DNA of 64,000 bases from JAEKLB01 sp050249235 (GTDB lineage Bacteria; Actinomycetota; Acidimicrobiia; Acidimicrobiales; CADCSY01), in assembly GCA_050249235.1 (NCBI GenBank), contig JBFWQW010000003.1, positions 9,800 to 73,799 on the forward strand, given 5' to 3'. Positions within the stretch are counted from its first letter, which is position 1, and the number at the start of each line of letters is the position of its first letter. This document shows, piece after piece, positions 8,550-16,027 of this stretch. The position numbers and the translations under genes are program-made. The notes beneath the pieces are model-generated. The model worked only from the letters and a program-made list of their open reading frames with translations, did not search any database and had not been told where the DNA came from.

Positions 8550-9038
8550 TCAGCCCGCCGCGAGCGTGCCCTCGAAGGGGGCCGGGTCGCCGAGGTCGGG
8601 GACGACCGGCCGGCTCCAGCTCATGGCCTTCGACAGCCGGTCGGTGACGTCCCGCCAGGCGCCGGGCTGCCATCCCTCGGCGCAGCCGGCCACGCTGAGG
8701 TCCTGGCGGATGTGCACCAGCGCCGGGAGCCGGGTCAGCCCGAGGCCGGCCACCAGGGCCCGGTCCGGGTCGGTGAAGACGAGGAACTCGTCGGCGTAGG
8801 GCCCGAGGAACTCGCGCGCCTCCGGCCCGGTGCAGGTGACCGTGATCGCCACCCGGCAGTCGGCCTCGGCGTAGACCCGGAAGATCCGCGTCACGGTGGG
8901 CAGCAGCGCCGCGCTCTCGGCCGTGTACGGGTCGAGCACCGCGGTCACCAGGTGGAAGGTCGTCAGCCAGGCCCGGAGCGGCCGGGCCCTGCCGTCGAGC
9001 AGCCCGACCTCGAGATCCGGCGCCACCTCCTCGATCAC
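8550..9038 (-). CDS. Thioredoxin-fold-like protein without CxxC
   Basis: This is a 162-residue soluble protein of unknown function. The order of strands and helices resembles a thioredoxin fold: FHLVTAVLDPYTAESAALLP where a thioredoxin has its first strand and active-site helix, a second strand CRVAITVTC, then LTRLPALVHI, which looks like the cis-proline strand. The CxxC pair is missing, so a disulfide-reductase role is unlikely; a binding or redox-sensing role is only a guess. GTG 9038 is set by a TAGGTT -10 element 8 nt upstream. Extending the frame further would run into tandem repeat DNA, which I reject as coding. Confidence 0.6.
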   Translation of the reverse strand: MIEEVAPDLEVGLLDGRARPLRAWLTTFHLVTAVLDPYTAESAALLPTVTRIFRVYAEADCRVAITVTCTGPEAREFLGPYADEFLVFTDPDRALVAGLGLTRLPALVHIRQDLSVAGCAEGWQPGAWRDVTDRLSKAMSWSRPVVPDLGDPAPFEGTLAAG

Positions 9039-9046
9039 GGCGGCGA

Positions 9047-9052
9047 AACCTA
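9047..9052 (-). promoter_or_regulatory. -10 element TAGGTT, leaderless arrangement
   Basis: On the minus strand TAGGTT ends 8 nt before GTG 9038. It lies just outside the tandem repeat block. Confidence 0.5.
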
Positions 9053-9064
9053 GCAATGTCGCTA

Positions 9065-9376
9065 GCGCAGCTCCGCTTCGGCTGGCGCCTCGCTGCGCAG
9101 CTGGGCGTGCACGCAGCCGTACCCGTCGCGGTTGCTGCTCCGGCTGGCGCCTGCGCAGCTTCGCTGATGCGCAGCTCCGCTTCGGCTGGCGCCTCGCTGC
9201 GCAGCTGGGCGTGCACGCAGCCGTACCCGTCGCGGTTGCTGCTCCGGCTGGCGCCTGCGCAGCTTCGTTGATGGGCAGCTCTGCTTCGGCTGGCGCCTCG
9301 CTGCGCAGCTGGGCGTGCACGCCGCCGGACCCGTCGCGTTGGCTCGCTCCGCTGGCGCTCCGCAGCCTGGCCGGCC
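9065..9376. repeat. Three tandem 104-bp units, repeat family A
   Basis: Three units start at 9065, 9169 and 9273, each 104 bp. The first two are nearly identical and the third has diverged in its last third. Every unit carries GCGTGCAC inside a palindromic GCGTGCACGC, and several CAGCTGCGC-type arms. Read on the minus strand, a 29-bp core is identical to the tandem array at 57.3-57.7 kb, so the two arrays belong to one family in opposite orientation. The block fills most of the divergent intergenic region between the starts at 9038 and 9485. I see no gene in it. Confidence 0.9.
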
Positions 9377-9469
9377 CCGAGGCGATCCGGCTCGGCTGAC
9401 GAGAGGTCCCGGGGGTTGCCACGAAGGGCTGGTTGGCCGGACGCCGGGACCGCGGTGACGGTGTGGGGT

Positions 9470-9475
9470 TAGGGT
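9470..9475 (+). promoter_or_regulatory. -10 element TAGGGT
   Basis: TAGGGT ends 9 nt before ATG 9485. No Shine-Dalgarno sequence is seen between them, so a leaderless or near-leaderless transcript is likely. Confidence 0.45.
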
Positions 9476-9484
9476 CGAAGCTCG

Positions 9485-10279
9485 ATGCATCCGATCGAGC
9501 GGCTCCGCTACGTGGCCCGAGTGGGAGGTGTCGACCAGGGCGAGCTGGTCCGCGAGGCGTCGGCGGCCCTCGGTGGGTTCGGCGACGACGTCGGGGGCCT
9601 GATCGTCTCCTGCCGCCGGCTCCTCGACCGGCACCCGACGGCCGGCGCGCTCTGGACCCTCTCGGCCCGGCTCCTCGGCACCGGCGACCTGGCCGGCGAG
9701 GCCTGGCGGTTCTCCGAGGAGGTCGACGGCGACGCCACCGCCGGCCACATCGCCCGGCTCCTGCCCGACGAGGCCGCGGTCTGCGTGGTCGGCTGGCCCG
9801 AGCTCACCGCCATCGCCCTGCCCCGCCGGGGCGACCTCGAGGTGCGCTGCGTCGACGCCAGCGGCGACGGCTCGGCCTTCGCCCGCCGGCTCCGGGGCGC
9901 CGACGTGGTGGCCGTCGACGTGCCCGACGCCGGCGCGGCCGCGGCGGCCGCCGCCAGCGACCTGGTCGTGCTCGAGGCCAACTGCTCCGGGCCCGACGGC
10001 TTCATCGCCCCGAGCGGGTCGCTGGCGGTCGCCGCCACCGCCCACCACGCCGGGGTGCCGGTGTGGGTCGTGGCCGGGGTCGGCCGCTGCCTGCCCGAGC
10101 GCCTCTGGCGGGTGGCCCGCGACCGGCTGGCCCGCGACCGACCCTGGGAGGCGGCCGAGGAGGTCGTGCCCCTCGACCTCGCCGACCGCATGGTCGGCCC
10201 CAGGGGCGGCGGTCCGGCGTCCGACCTCGCCACCCGGGCCGACTGCGCGCCGGTGCCGGAGCTCCTGGAGCCGAGGTGA
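9485..10279 (+). CDS. IF2B/MtnA-like fold protein
   Basis: This is a 264-residue protein whose C-terminal half resembles the eIF2B-alpha / methylthioribose-1-phosphate isomerase fold. LVVLEANCSGPDGFIAPSGS matches the loop where MtnA-like proteins bind a sugar phosphate. It is followed by AATAHHAGVPVWVVAGVGR, like the parallel strand-helix unit with conserved GVP. The N-terminal helical part (about 1-90) also fits. True MtnA signature residues are not obvious, so isomerase activity is uncertain. The gene ends 39 bases before the DUF885 gene on the same strand, so they may be cotranscribed with coaA. Confidence 0.5.
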   Translation: MHPIERLRYVARVGGVDQGELVREASAALGGFGDDVGGLIVSCRRLLDRHPTAGALWTLSARLLGTGDLAGEAWRFSEEVDGDATAGHIARLLPDEAAVCVVGWPELTAIALPRRGDLEVRCVDASGDGSAFARRLRGADVVAVDVPDAGAAAAAAASDLVVLEANCSGPDGFIAPSGSLAVAATAHHAGVPVWVVAGVGRCLPERLWRVARDRLARDRPWEAAEEVVPLDLADRMVGPRGGGPASDLATRADCAPVPELLEPR

Positions 10280-10318
10280 CCGTGCCGCCCCGGCGCCGGC
10301 CCGACCCCGGATCGGCCC

Positions 10319-11527
10319 GTGCCGCCTGAGCCCGGCGACCCGGTCGTCCGCTACCTCGAGCTCGGCCTCGCCCTCGGGCGCCACGTCGACGGGCTGGTCG
10401 ACGCCTACTTCGGGCCGCCGGCGCTGGCCGGGCGGGCCGCGGCCGGTGCGCCCCGGGCTCCCCGGGCGATCGAGCACGACCTGCGCCTCCTCCTGGCCGA
10501 CCTGGAGTTCGACCCCGACCTCGAGCCCGACCGCCGCCACTGGCTGCAGGCCCAGGTGCGTGGCCTGCGGGTGACGGCGGCCCGCCTCGCCGGGGAGGCC
10601 ATCGGCTACGCCGACGAGGTCGAGGCCTGCTACGGCGTGCGGCCGACGAAGGTCGACGAGGAGGTGTTCGCGGCCGCCCACCGCGCCCTCGACGAGGTCC
10701 TGCCCGGCACCGGGCCGGTCCGAGACCGGCTGATCGGGTGGCGGGAGGCCCAGGCGGTGCCCGTCGACAAGCTCGAGGCGGCCGTGCGCTCGCTGGCGGA
10801 CGACCTGCGGGCCCGGACGGCCGAACGGTTCGGGCTGCCGGACGGCGAGCGGGTCGACTTCGAGCTCGTCACCGACCAGCCCTGGTCGGGCTTCAACTAC
10901 TACCTCGGAGACCTTCGCTCCCGGGTGGCGATCAACACGGACCTGCCCGTCCTCGCCACCGGGCTGGCCCATCTCGTCGCCCACGAGGCCTATCCCGGCC
11001 ACCACACCGAGCACTCCCGCAAGGAGGCCGGCCTGGTGCGTCGGCGCAACCAGCTGGAGGAGACGATCTTCCTCGTGGGCACGCCCCAGTGCCTCCTGGC
11101 CGAAGGCCTCGCCGACCTCGCCGTCGAGGTGGCCGTGTCGCCGGAGCCGGAAGACCAGGCCGCGCTGACCGCCGGGCACCTTCGACCGCTCGGCGTCGGC
11201 TTCGACGCCGAGGTGGCCGCGGTCGTGGCCCGGGCCAGCGACGGGCTGCTGGGCGTCCGGGGCAACGTCGGCCTCCTCCTGCACGAGGAGGGTCGCGACC
11301 CCGGCGACGTCGTGGACTACGCCGCCCGGTGGGGGCTCCTGCCGCCGGCCCGGGCCGAGAAGGCGGTCGCCTTCCAGACCGATCCGACCTGGCGGGCCTA
11401 CGTCACCTGCTACGTCGAGGGCCTGCCCCTCTGCCGGGGCTTCGTGGGCGGTGACCCGGCCCGGTTCGAGCGGCTGCTCACCGAGCAGCTCACGCCCGAC
11501 CGGCTGGCCGCCGACCCGCGCCCGTGA
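10319..11527 (+). CDS. DUF885-family zinc metallopeptidase
   Basis: This is a 402-residue putative metallopeptidase of the DUF885 family. The metal site is HEAYPGHH (about 221-228), with a likely third ligand Glu in LLAEGLADLAVE about 40 residues later. The rest is alpha-helical, as in HExxH-type peptidases with deep clefts. There is no signal peptide, so it is probably cytoplasmic. Peptidase activity is inferred from the metal motif; the substrate is unknown. GTG 10319 starts the frame. Its stop overlaps the coaA start by four bases (GTGA at 11524-11527), a sign of translational coupling. Confidence 0.75.
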   Translation: MPPEPGDPVVRYLELGLALGRHVDGLVDAYFGPPALAGRAAAGAPRAPRAIEHDLRLLLADLEFDPDLEPDRRHWLQAQVRGLRVTAARLAGEAIGYADEVEACYGVRPTKVDEEVFAAAHRALDEVLPGTGPVRDRLIGWREAQAVPVDKLEAAVRSLADDLRARTAERFGLPDGERVDFELVTDQPWSGFNYYLGDLRSRVAINTDLPVLATGLAHLVAHEAYPGHHTEHSRKEAGLVRRRNQLEETIFLVGTPQCLLAEGLADLAVEVAVSPEPEDQAALTAGHLRPLGVGFDAEVAAVVARASDGLLGVRGNVGLLLHEEGRDPGDVVDYAARWGLLPPARAEKAVAFQTDPTWRAYVTCYVEGLPLCRGFVGGDPARFERLLTEQLTPDRLAADPRP

Positions 11528-12477
11528 CCGGCCGCGACGGCGCGGCCGGCGACGGTCCCGACGTGGTGTTCGACCGCGACACCTGGGCCGCCCTGCGGGC
11601 CAGCACCCCGCTCACGGTGGACGAGGACGACCTGGTCGGGCTGCGCGGCATCGACGAGCAGATCGACCTCGACGAGGTGGTCGACGTCTACCTGCCGCTC
11701 TCCCGACTCCTCAACCTGAACGTCACCGCGTCCCAGGCCCTCGAGCGGGTCACCGACACGTTCCTCGGCCGTCCCGCGGCCAAGGTGCCCTACCTGATCG
11801 GCGTGGCCGGCAGCGTGGCCGTCGGCAAGAGCACCACCTCCCGCATCCTGCGGGCGCTCCTGGCCCGCTGGCCCGACCACCCCCGCGTCGAGATCGTCAC
11901 CACCGACGGCTTCCTCTTCCCGAACGCCGAGCTGGTGGCGCGGGGGATCATGGAGCGCAAGGGCTTCCCCGAGAGCTACGACACCGACCGCCTGGTCCGC
12001 TTCGTCGCCGACCTGAAGGCGGGCCGTCCAGAGGTGCGAGCCCCCCTCTACGCCCACGACGCCTACGACATCGTCCCGGGCGAGGCGCAGGTGGTGGCGG
12101 GCGCCGACGTGGTGATCGTCGAGGGCCTGAACATCCTCCAGGTGAGCCCCCGCCCGGGCGAGGGCGGCTCTGTCTTCCCCTCCGACTACCTCGACTTCTC
12201 GATCTACGTCGACGCCGACGAGGACCACATCGTCGACTGGTACGTCACCCGCTTCCTGCGGCTCCAGCAGACCGCGTTCCGCCGGGAGAGCTCGTTCTTC
12301 CACGACTTCGCCGACATCGACGAGGCGTCGACGCGCGCCCTCGCCCACGACTTCTGGGACCGGATCAACCACCCCAACCTGGTCGCCCACATCCGGCCCA
12401 CCCGGGAGCGGGCCACGCTCGTGCTCACCAAGGGCGCCGACCACCGCGTGAGCACGGTGCGCCTCCGCCGGTCGTAG
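11524..12477 (+). CDS. coaA: Type I pantothenate kinase
   Basis: This is the 317-residue type I (prokaryotic) pantothenate kinase, which performs the first committed step of coenzyme A synthesis: ATP-dependent phosphorylation of pantothenate. The length is normal. The P-loop is GVAGSVAVGKST (about 93-104). TTDGFLFPNAEL carries the catalytic/substrate Asp, GFPESYD follows, and DFSIYVDADEDHIVDWY and FRRESSFFHDF form the pantothenate-side pocket, all diagnostic of CoaA. Its GTG start overlaps the stop of the DUF885 gene, so translation is likely coupled. The gene ends 13 bases from the convergent double-GNAT gene. Confidence 0.96.
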   Translation: MTGRDGAAGDGPDVVFDRDTWAALRASTPLTVDEDDLVGLRGIDEQIDLDEVVDVYLPLSRLLNLNVTASQALERVTDTFLGRPAAKVPYLIGVAGSVAVGKSTTSRILRALLARWPDHPRVEIVTTDGFLFPNAELVARGIMERKGFPESYDTDRLVRFVADLKAGRPEVRAPLYAHDAYDIVPGEAQVVAGADVVIVEGLNILQVSPRPGEGGSVFPSDYLDFSIYVDADEDHIVDWYVTRFLRLQQTAFRRESSFFHDFADIDEASTRALAHDFWDRINHPNLVAHIRPTRERATLVLTKGADHRVSTVRLRRS

Positions 12478-12490
12478 GCCCGGCCGCCGC

Positions 12491-13501
12491 TCAGACCGGG
12501 AGCTCCCACTGCTGCCAGGCGGCGACCCGGCGGAAGCCCATGGCGTGGTTGATCGAGAGCATCGGGGCATTCACCTCGGCGTTCCAGGTCTCGACCACCT
12601 CCACCTCGGGGCGCTCGTCGAGCAGGCGGAGGGCGTTGGTGGCCTTGAGCCAGCGGCCGAGGCCGCGGCCGCGGTGGGCCGGCTCCACGCCGGTGTCCTC
12701 CTGGTGGGCCAGCCAGGGCCGGTGGGGGAGGAAGCCGATCACCGTGAAGCCGACGAGGCCGCCGGTGGCGTCGTCGCGGGCGCAGACGGTCCAGGTCGTG
12801 CCGCCCTTGGCGCGGAGGGCGGCTTCGCTGTCGCGCACCATCGACGCGGTGACCGTGGTGTCCTCCCACACGTCGGTGCGGGGCGCGGTGTCCATGACGG
12901 CCGACAGGCGGGCGAAGTCGTCGACGAGCTCGTCCGGGCAGTGCCCGTCGAAGGCGACGAGCGAGTAGCCGCCGGCCCGCTCGGCGGCCCGGGCCACCCA
13001 CCCCTCGAGCATGGGCCGGTCGAGGCCGGCGACGAGGAGCCGGTTCTGGTGGTCGACCAGCCCCCGGGTGGCGCCGGCCCGCTCGGCGAAGGCGGTGGCC
13101 GGCTCCGAGTCGCGGGGGGCGTCGTGCACGATCGTCGTGCGGGCGTCGGCCCGGACCGCGTCGCAGACCAGGTCGAGGAGCCGCCGGCCGGTGCCGAGCG
13201 CCCGCCGCTCGGGGTCGACCACGAGGTGCTGGACCCACGCCAGGTGGCGGTTCGAGCCCGAGTGGTCGAGCTCGAGCAGGGCCGCGCCGACCACCCGGCC
13301 GCCCTCGGTGGCGAGGCCGAGGCGGATCTCCTCGTAGGCGCGGTGGTGGCGCAGGTCGGCGGCGAGCTCGCTGGCGGGGTACGGCCTCTCGCCGGGGATG
13401 GCATCGCGCAGGACACCGGTGACGAGGGCCGCCACCGCCTCCAGCTCGTCGTCGGTGGGGTGGTCGGTCCAGCCGACCGCGAGGTGCCCGGCCATGGCCA
13501 T
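12491..13501 (-). CDS. Tandem-GNAT acetyltransferase
   Basis: This is a 336-residue protein with two GNAT domains. The N-terminal one has HLVVDPERRALGTGRRLLD (acetyl-CoA loop RxxGxG). The C-terminal one has TGVEPAHRGRGLGRWLKA and ends with a WNAEVNAPMLSINHAMGF segment typical of actinobacterial tandem GNATs. Mycothiol synthase (MshD) has the same two-domain plan, but the sequence is not close enough to call it that. The start is ATG 13501, with ATG 13495 as an alternative six bases later. It is divergent from mutY with 32 bases between starts, so the two promoters must overlap. Confidence 0.8.
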   Translation of the reverse strand: MAMAGHLAVGWTDHPTDDELEAVAALVTGVLRDAIPGERPYPASELAADLRHHRAYEEIRLGLATEGGRVVGAALLELDHSGSNRHLAWVQHLVVDPERRALGTGRRLLDLVCDAVRADARTTIVHDAPRDSEPATAFAERAGATRGLVDHQNRLLVAGLDRPMLEGWVARAAERAGGYSLVAFDGHCPDELVDDFARLSAVMDTAPRTDVWEDTTVTASMVRDSEAALRAKGGTTWTVCARDDATGGLVGFTVIGFLPHRPWLAHQEDTGVEPAHRGRGLGRWLKATNALRLLDERPEVEVVETWNAEVNAPMLSINHAMGFRRVAAWQQWELPV

Positions 13502-13519
13502 CCGACCTGTGTAGCCCCC

Positions 13520-13525
13520 TAGCGT
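13520..13525 (+). promoter_or_regulatory. -10 element TAGCGT, leaderless arrangement
   Basis: TAGCGT ends 8 nt before GTG 13534 of mutY. It lies within the 32-base divergent gap shared with the GNAT gene. Confidence 0.5.
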
Positions 13526-13533
13526 CGGCGGCC

Positions 13534-14394
13534 GTGGCCGATTTCCTGCCGCTCCTCGACTGGTGGGAGGCCGGCGGCCGCGACCTGCCATGGCGGCGGA
13601 CGCGCGATCCATGGGCCGTGCTGGTGAGCGAGCTCATGCTCCAGCAGACGCAGGTGGCGCGGGTCGAGACCCGTTGGCGCCCCTTCCTCGACCGCTTCCC
13701 CGACCCGGCCGCCTGCGCCGGGGCCGGCGCCGGCGCGGTCGTCGAGGCGTGGCGGGGGCTGGGCTACAACCGGCGGGCCGTCAACCTGCACCGGTGCGCC
13801 GTCGAGGTGGTCGCCAGGCACGGCGGCCGCCTGCCCGACGACCTGGACGCCCTGCTCGCCCTCCCCGGGATCGGCGCCTACACCGCCCGGGCCGTGCTCG
13901 TGTTCGCCTTCGGCCGCGACCTCGGCCTGGTCGACACCAACGCCGGCCGCTTCCTCGCCCGGGCGGGGAGCGGCGCGCCGTTGCGGGGCCGGGCCGCCCA
14001 GGCGCTGGCCGACTCGCTCGTGCCGGCCGGGCGGGGATGGGACTGGGGCCAGGCCGTGTTCGACCTCGGGGCGCTCGTCTGCACCCGTCGGGATCCGCGC
14101 TGCCACCGGTGCCCGGTCGCCGGGGCCTGCGCCTGGAACGGCGCCGGCCGCCCGGAGCCCGATCCGGTGGTCGGCTCGGCGGGGATCAGCGGCCGCCAGG
14201 CCCGCTTCGAGGGCTCCGACCGCCAGGCCCGGGGCCGGCTCGTCGACGCCCTCCGGCGGGGTCCGGTGCCGCCGGCGTCGCTCGCCGAGGCGGCCGGCCT
14301 GGCCGGCGACGGGGACCGGGCCGAGCGGCTGGCCGACGGGCTGGTGCGGGACGGGCTGGCGGTCCGTGACCACTGTCACTTGCGGCTGCCCTGA
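13534..14394 (+). CDS. mutY: A/G-specific adenine DNA glycosylase
   Basis: This is a 286-residue MutY that removes adenine mispaired with 8-oxoguanine. The catalytic Glu sits in SELMLQQTQV (about residue 33), the helix-hairpin-helix is LPGIGAYTARA, and the catalytic Asp is in LVDTNAGRF (about 133). The 4Fe-4S loop is complete, with C-x6-C-x2-C-x5-C at about 183, 190, 193 and 199. The C-terminus is short and lacks a full NUDIX-like 8-oxoG recognition domain. Such shortened forms are usual in actinobacteria, so I do not read it as truncated. Its cluster links it to the SUF genes at 27-35 kb. Confidence 0.95.
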   Translation: MADFLPLLDWWEAGGRDLPWRRTRDPWAVLVSELMLQQTQVARVETRWRPFLDRFPDPAACAGAGAGAVVEAWRGLGYNRRAVNLHRCAVEVVARHGGRLPDDLDALLALPGIGAYTARAVLVFAFGRDLGLVDTNAGRFLARAGSGAPLRGRAAQALADSLVPAGRGWDWGQAVFDLGALVCTRRDPRCHRCPVAGACAWNGAGRPEPDPVVGSAGISGRQARFEGSDRQARGRLVDALRRGPVPPASLAEAAGLAGDGDRAERLADGLVRDGLAVRDHCHLRLP

Positions 14395-14438
14395 CGCGTC
14401 GGTCGAATGGGGCGCCACGATCCGGGGGTGCAGCCAGC

Positions 14439-15278
14439 GTGAGGGTGACGTTCTGGGGGGTCCGGGGGTCGACTCCCTGCGCGTCGGACCGCAACCGCCG
14501 CTACGGCGGGAACACGTCCTGCGTCACGCTCGAGTCCCACGGTGAGCCGCCGATCGTCCTCGACCTCGGCACCGGCCTGCGCCGCTTCGGCGAGACCCAG
14601 CCGCTCGACGGCTCGTTCCACGGCACCGCCCTGGTGAGCCACCTGCACTGGGACCACGTGCAGGGCCTGCCCTTCTTCGTGCCGGTGCTGCAGGCCGGGG
14701 CCACGCTCGACGTCTACGGCCCGAACCAGGAGGAGGGGTCGCTCGACGAGGCGGTGCGCTCGTTCGTCCGCCCGCCCTACTTCCCCGTGTCGGTCGACGA
14801 CCTGCCGGGCGAGATCCGGTTCCACGAGCTCGAGGGCGAGCTGGCGGTCGGCCGGGCCCGGGTCCTGGCCCGCCAGGTGCCCCACATCGGGATCACCAAC
14901 GGGTACCGCATCGAGTGGGACGGCGTCACCGTCGCCTACGTGAGCGACCACCAGTCGCCCGAGGCCGACGACGGCGAGGGCGACACGGTCGACGAGGGCG
15001 TCCTCGAGCTGTGCGCCGGCGCCGACCTGCTCATCCACGACGCCCAGTACTGGCCGGCGGAGTGGGACGCGAAGCGCACGTGGGGCCACTGCACCGTCGA
15101 CTACGCGGTCCGGGTGGCGGCCGAGGCGGGAGTGCGGCGGCTGGCGCTGTTCCACCACGACCCGGCCCACGCCGACGGCGAGGTCGACGCCATCCTGCGC
15201 CGGGCCCGGGAGCACGCCGGCTACCGGGTCCCCGAGGTGCTGGCCGCCCACGAGGACCTGACCGTCTCGTTCGACTGA
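14439..15278 (+). CDS. MBL-fold metal-dependent hydrolase
   Basis: This is a 279-residue metallo-beta-lactamase-fold protein. The N-terminus MRVTFWGVRGSTPC with GGNTSCV is typical of the PhnP / cyclic-phosphodiesterase-like branch. The dinuclear metal site is HLHWDHVQG (HxHxDH) with later ligands in VPHIGITNGY, YVSDHQ and LFHHDPAH. The substrate is not known; phosphodiester hydrolysis is an inference from the branch. GTG 14439 lies 44 bases after the mutY stop and could be cotranscribed with it. The gene is followed directly by repeat family B. Confidence 0.82.
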   Translation: MRVTFWGVRGSTPCASDRNRRYGGNTSCVTLESHGEPPIVLDLGTGLRRFGETQPLDGSFHGTALVSHLHWDHVQGLPFFVPVLQAGATLDVYGPNQEEGSLDEAVRSFVRPPYFPVSVDDLPGEIRFHELEGELAVGRARVLARQVPHIGITNGYRIEWDGVTVAYVSDHQSPEADDGEGDTVDEGVLELCAGADLLIHDAQYWPAEWDAKRTWGHCTVDYAVRVAAEAGVRRLALFHHDPAHADGEVDAILRRAREHAGYRVPEVLAAHEDLTVSFD

Positions 15279-15279
15279 G

Positions 15280-15420
15280 GGCGCCGGAGGCGCCGAGCGG
15301 CCCGGCGCCGGAGGCGCCGAGAGCGGACGGCACGAGGGCGCGCCGGAGGCGGGCCCGTGGCCCGAGCGGCCCGGCGCCGGAGGCGCCGAGAGCGGACGGC
15401 GAGGCGCCCGGCGAGGCGCC
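15280..15420. repeat. GC-rich palindromic repeats, family B
   Basis: Three copies of the perfect palindrome GGCGCCGGAGGCGCC-type motif lie here, and a 39-bp direct repeat occurs at 15293-15331 and 15362-15400. A related, diverged copy is at 46585-46655. The block fills the gap between the MBL gene and lemA and would form strong hairpins in RNA. It looks like a dispersed intergenic repeat rather than a gene. Confidence 0.8.
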
Positions 15421-15423
15421 ACC

Positions 15424-15429
15424 TACAGT
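15424..15429 (+). promoter_or_regulatory. -10 element TACAGT, leaderless arrangement
   Basis: TACAGT ends 6 nt before ATG 15436 of lemA, immediately after the repeat block. Confidence 0.55.
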
Positions 15430-15435
15430 CCCCGC

Positions 15436-15987
15436 ATGCCCTGGGTCCTCGTCGTGCTCGCCGTCGTGGTCGCGGTCGGGCTGTGGCTGGTCGTCACCTA
15501 CAACGGCTTCGTCCGCGGCCGGAACCGGGTGGACAACGCCTGGGCCCAGGTCGAGGTGCAGCTCAAGCGGCGGTGGGACCTGATCCCCAACCTGGTCGAG
15601 ACGGTGAAGGGCTACGCCGGCCACGAGCGGGCCACCTTCGAGGCCGTCACCGAGGCCCGGGCCGGCGCCCAGCGGGCCGACACGCCGGCGGCGACGGCCG
15701 CGGCCGAAGGGGTGCTCGGCCAGGCGCTCGGCCGCCTGTTCGCGCTGGCCGAGGCCTACCCGGACCTGAAGGCCGATGCCGGCTTCCGCCAGCTCCAGGC
15801 CGAGCTGGCCGAGACGGAGAACCGCATCGCGGTGTCGAGGCAGATCTACAACGACGCCACGCTCACGTACAACAACGGCATCCAGGTGCTGCCCGGCGCG
15901 CTCGTCGCCCGTCCCTTCGGCTTCGCCCCGAAGGAGTACTTCGAGGCCGAAGGGGCCGAGCGGGAGGCCCCCGACGTCACCTTCTGA
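15436..15987 (+). CDS. lemA: LemA family membrane protein
   Basis: This is a 183-residue LemA protein: one N-terminal transmembrane helix (about residues 3-22, VLVVLAVVVAVGLWLVV) followed by a helical domain. YNGFVRGRNRVDNAWAQVEVQ, KRRWDLIPNLVETVKGYA and NDATLTYNNGIQVLPG are hallmarks of the family. The length is typical. Its biochemical role is not settled; LemA proteins commonly sit beside a DUF2207 or TPM-domain protein, as here. The downstream DUF2207 gene follows with no gap, so the pair probably acts as a membrane unit. Confidence 0.92.
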   Translation: MPWVLVVLAVVVAVGLWLVVTYNGFVRGRNRVDNAWAQVEVQLKRRWDLIPNLVETVKGYAGHERATFEAVTEARAGAQRADTPAATAAAEGVLGQALGRLFALAEAYPDLKADAGFRQLQAELAETENRIAVSRQIYNDATLTYNNGIQVLPGALVARPFGFAPKEYFEAEGAEREAPDVTF

Positions 15988-16027
15988 GCCGGCCGTCACT
16001 CCCGCCCGTCCCGGCCGGACCCGGCGG

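Noticed and set aside
9065..9422. Extended N-terminus of the gene at 8550-9038 through the repeat block
   Set aside because: The added residues only translate the 104-bp repeat, and a -10 element lies between the repeat and GTG 9038.
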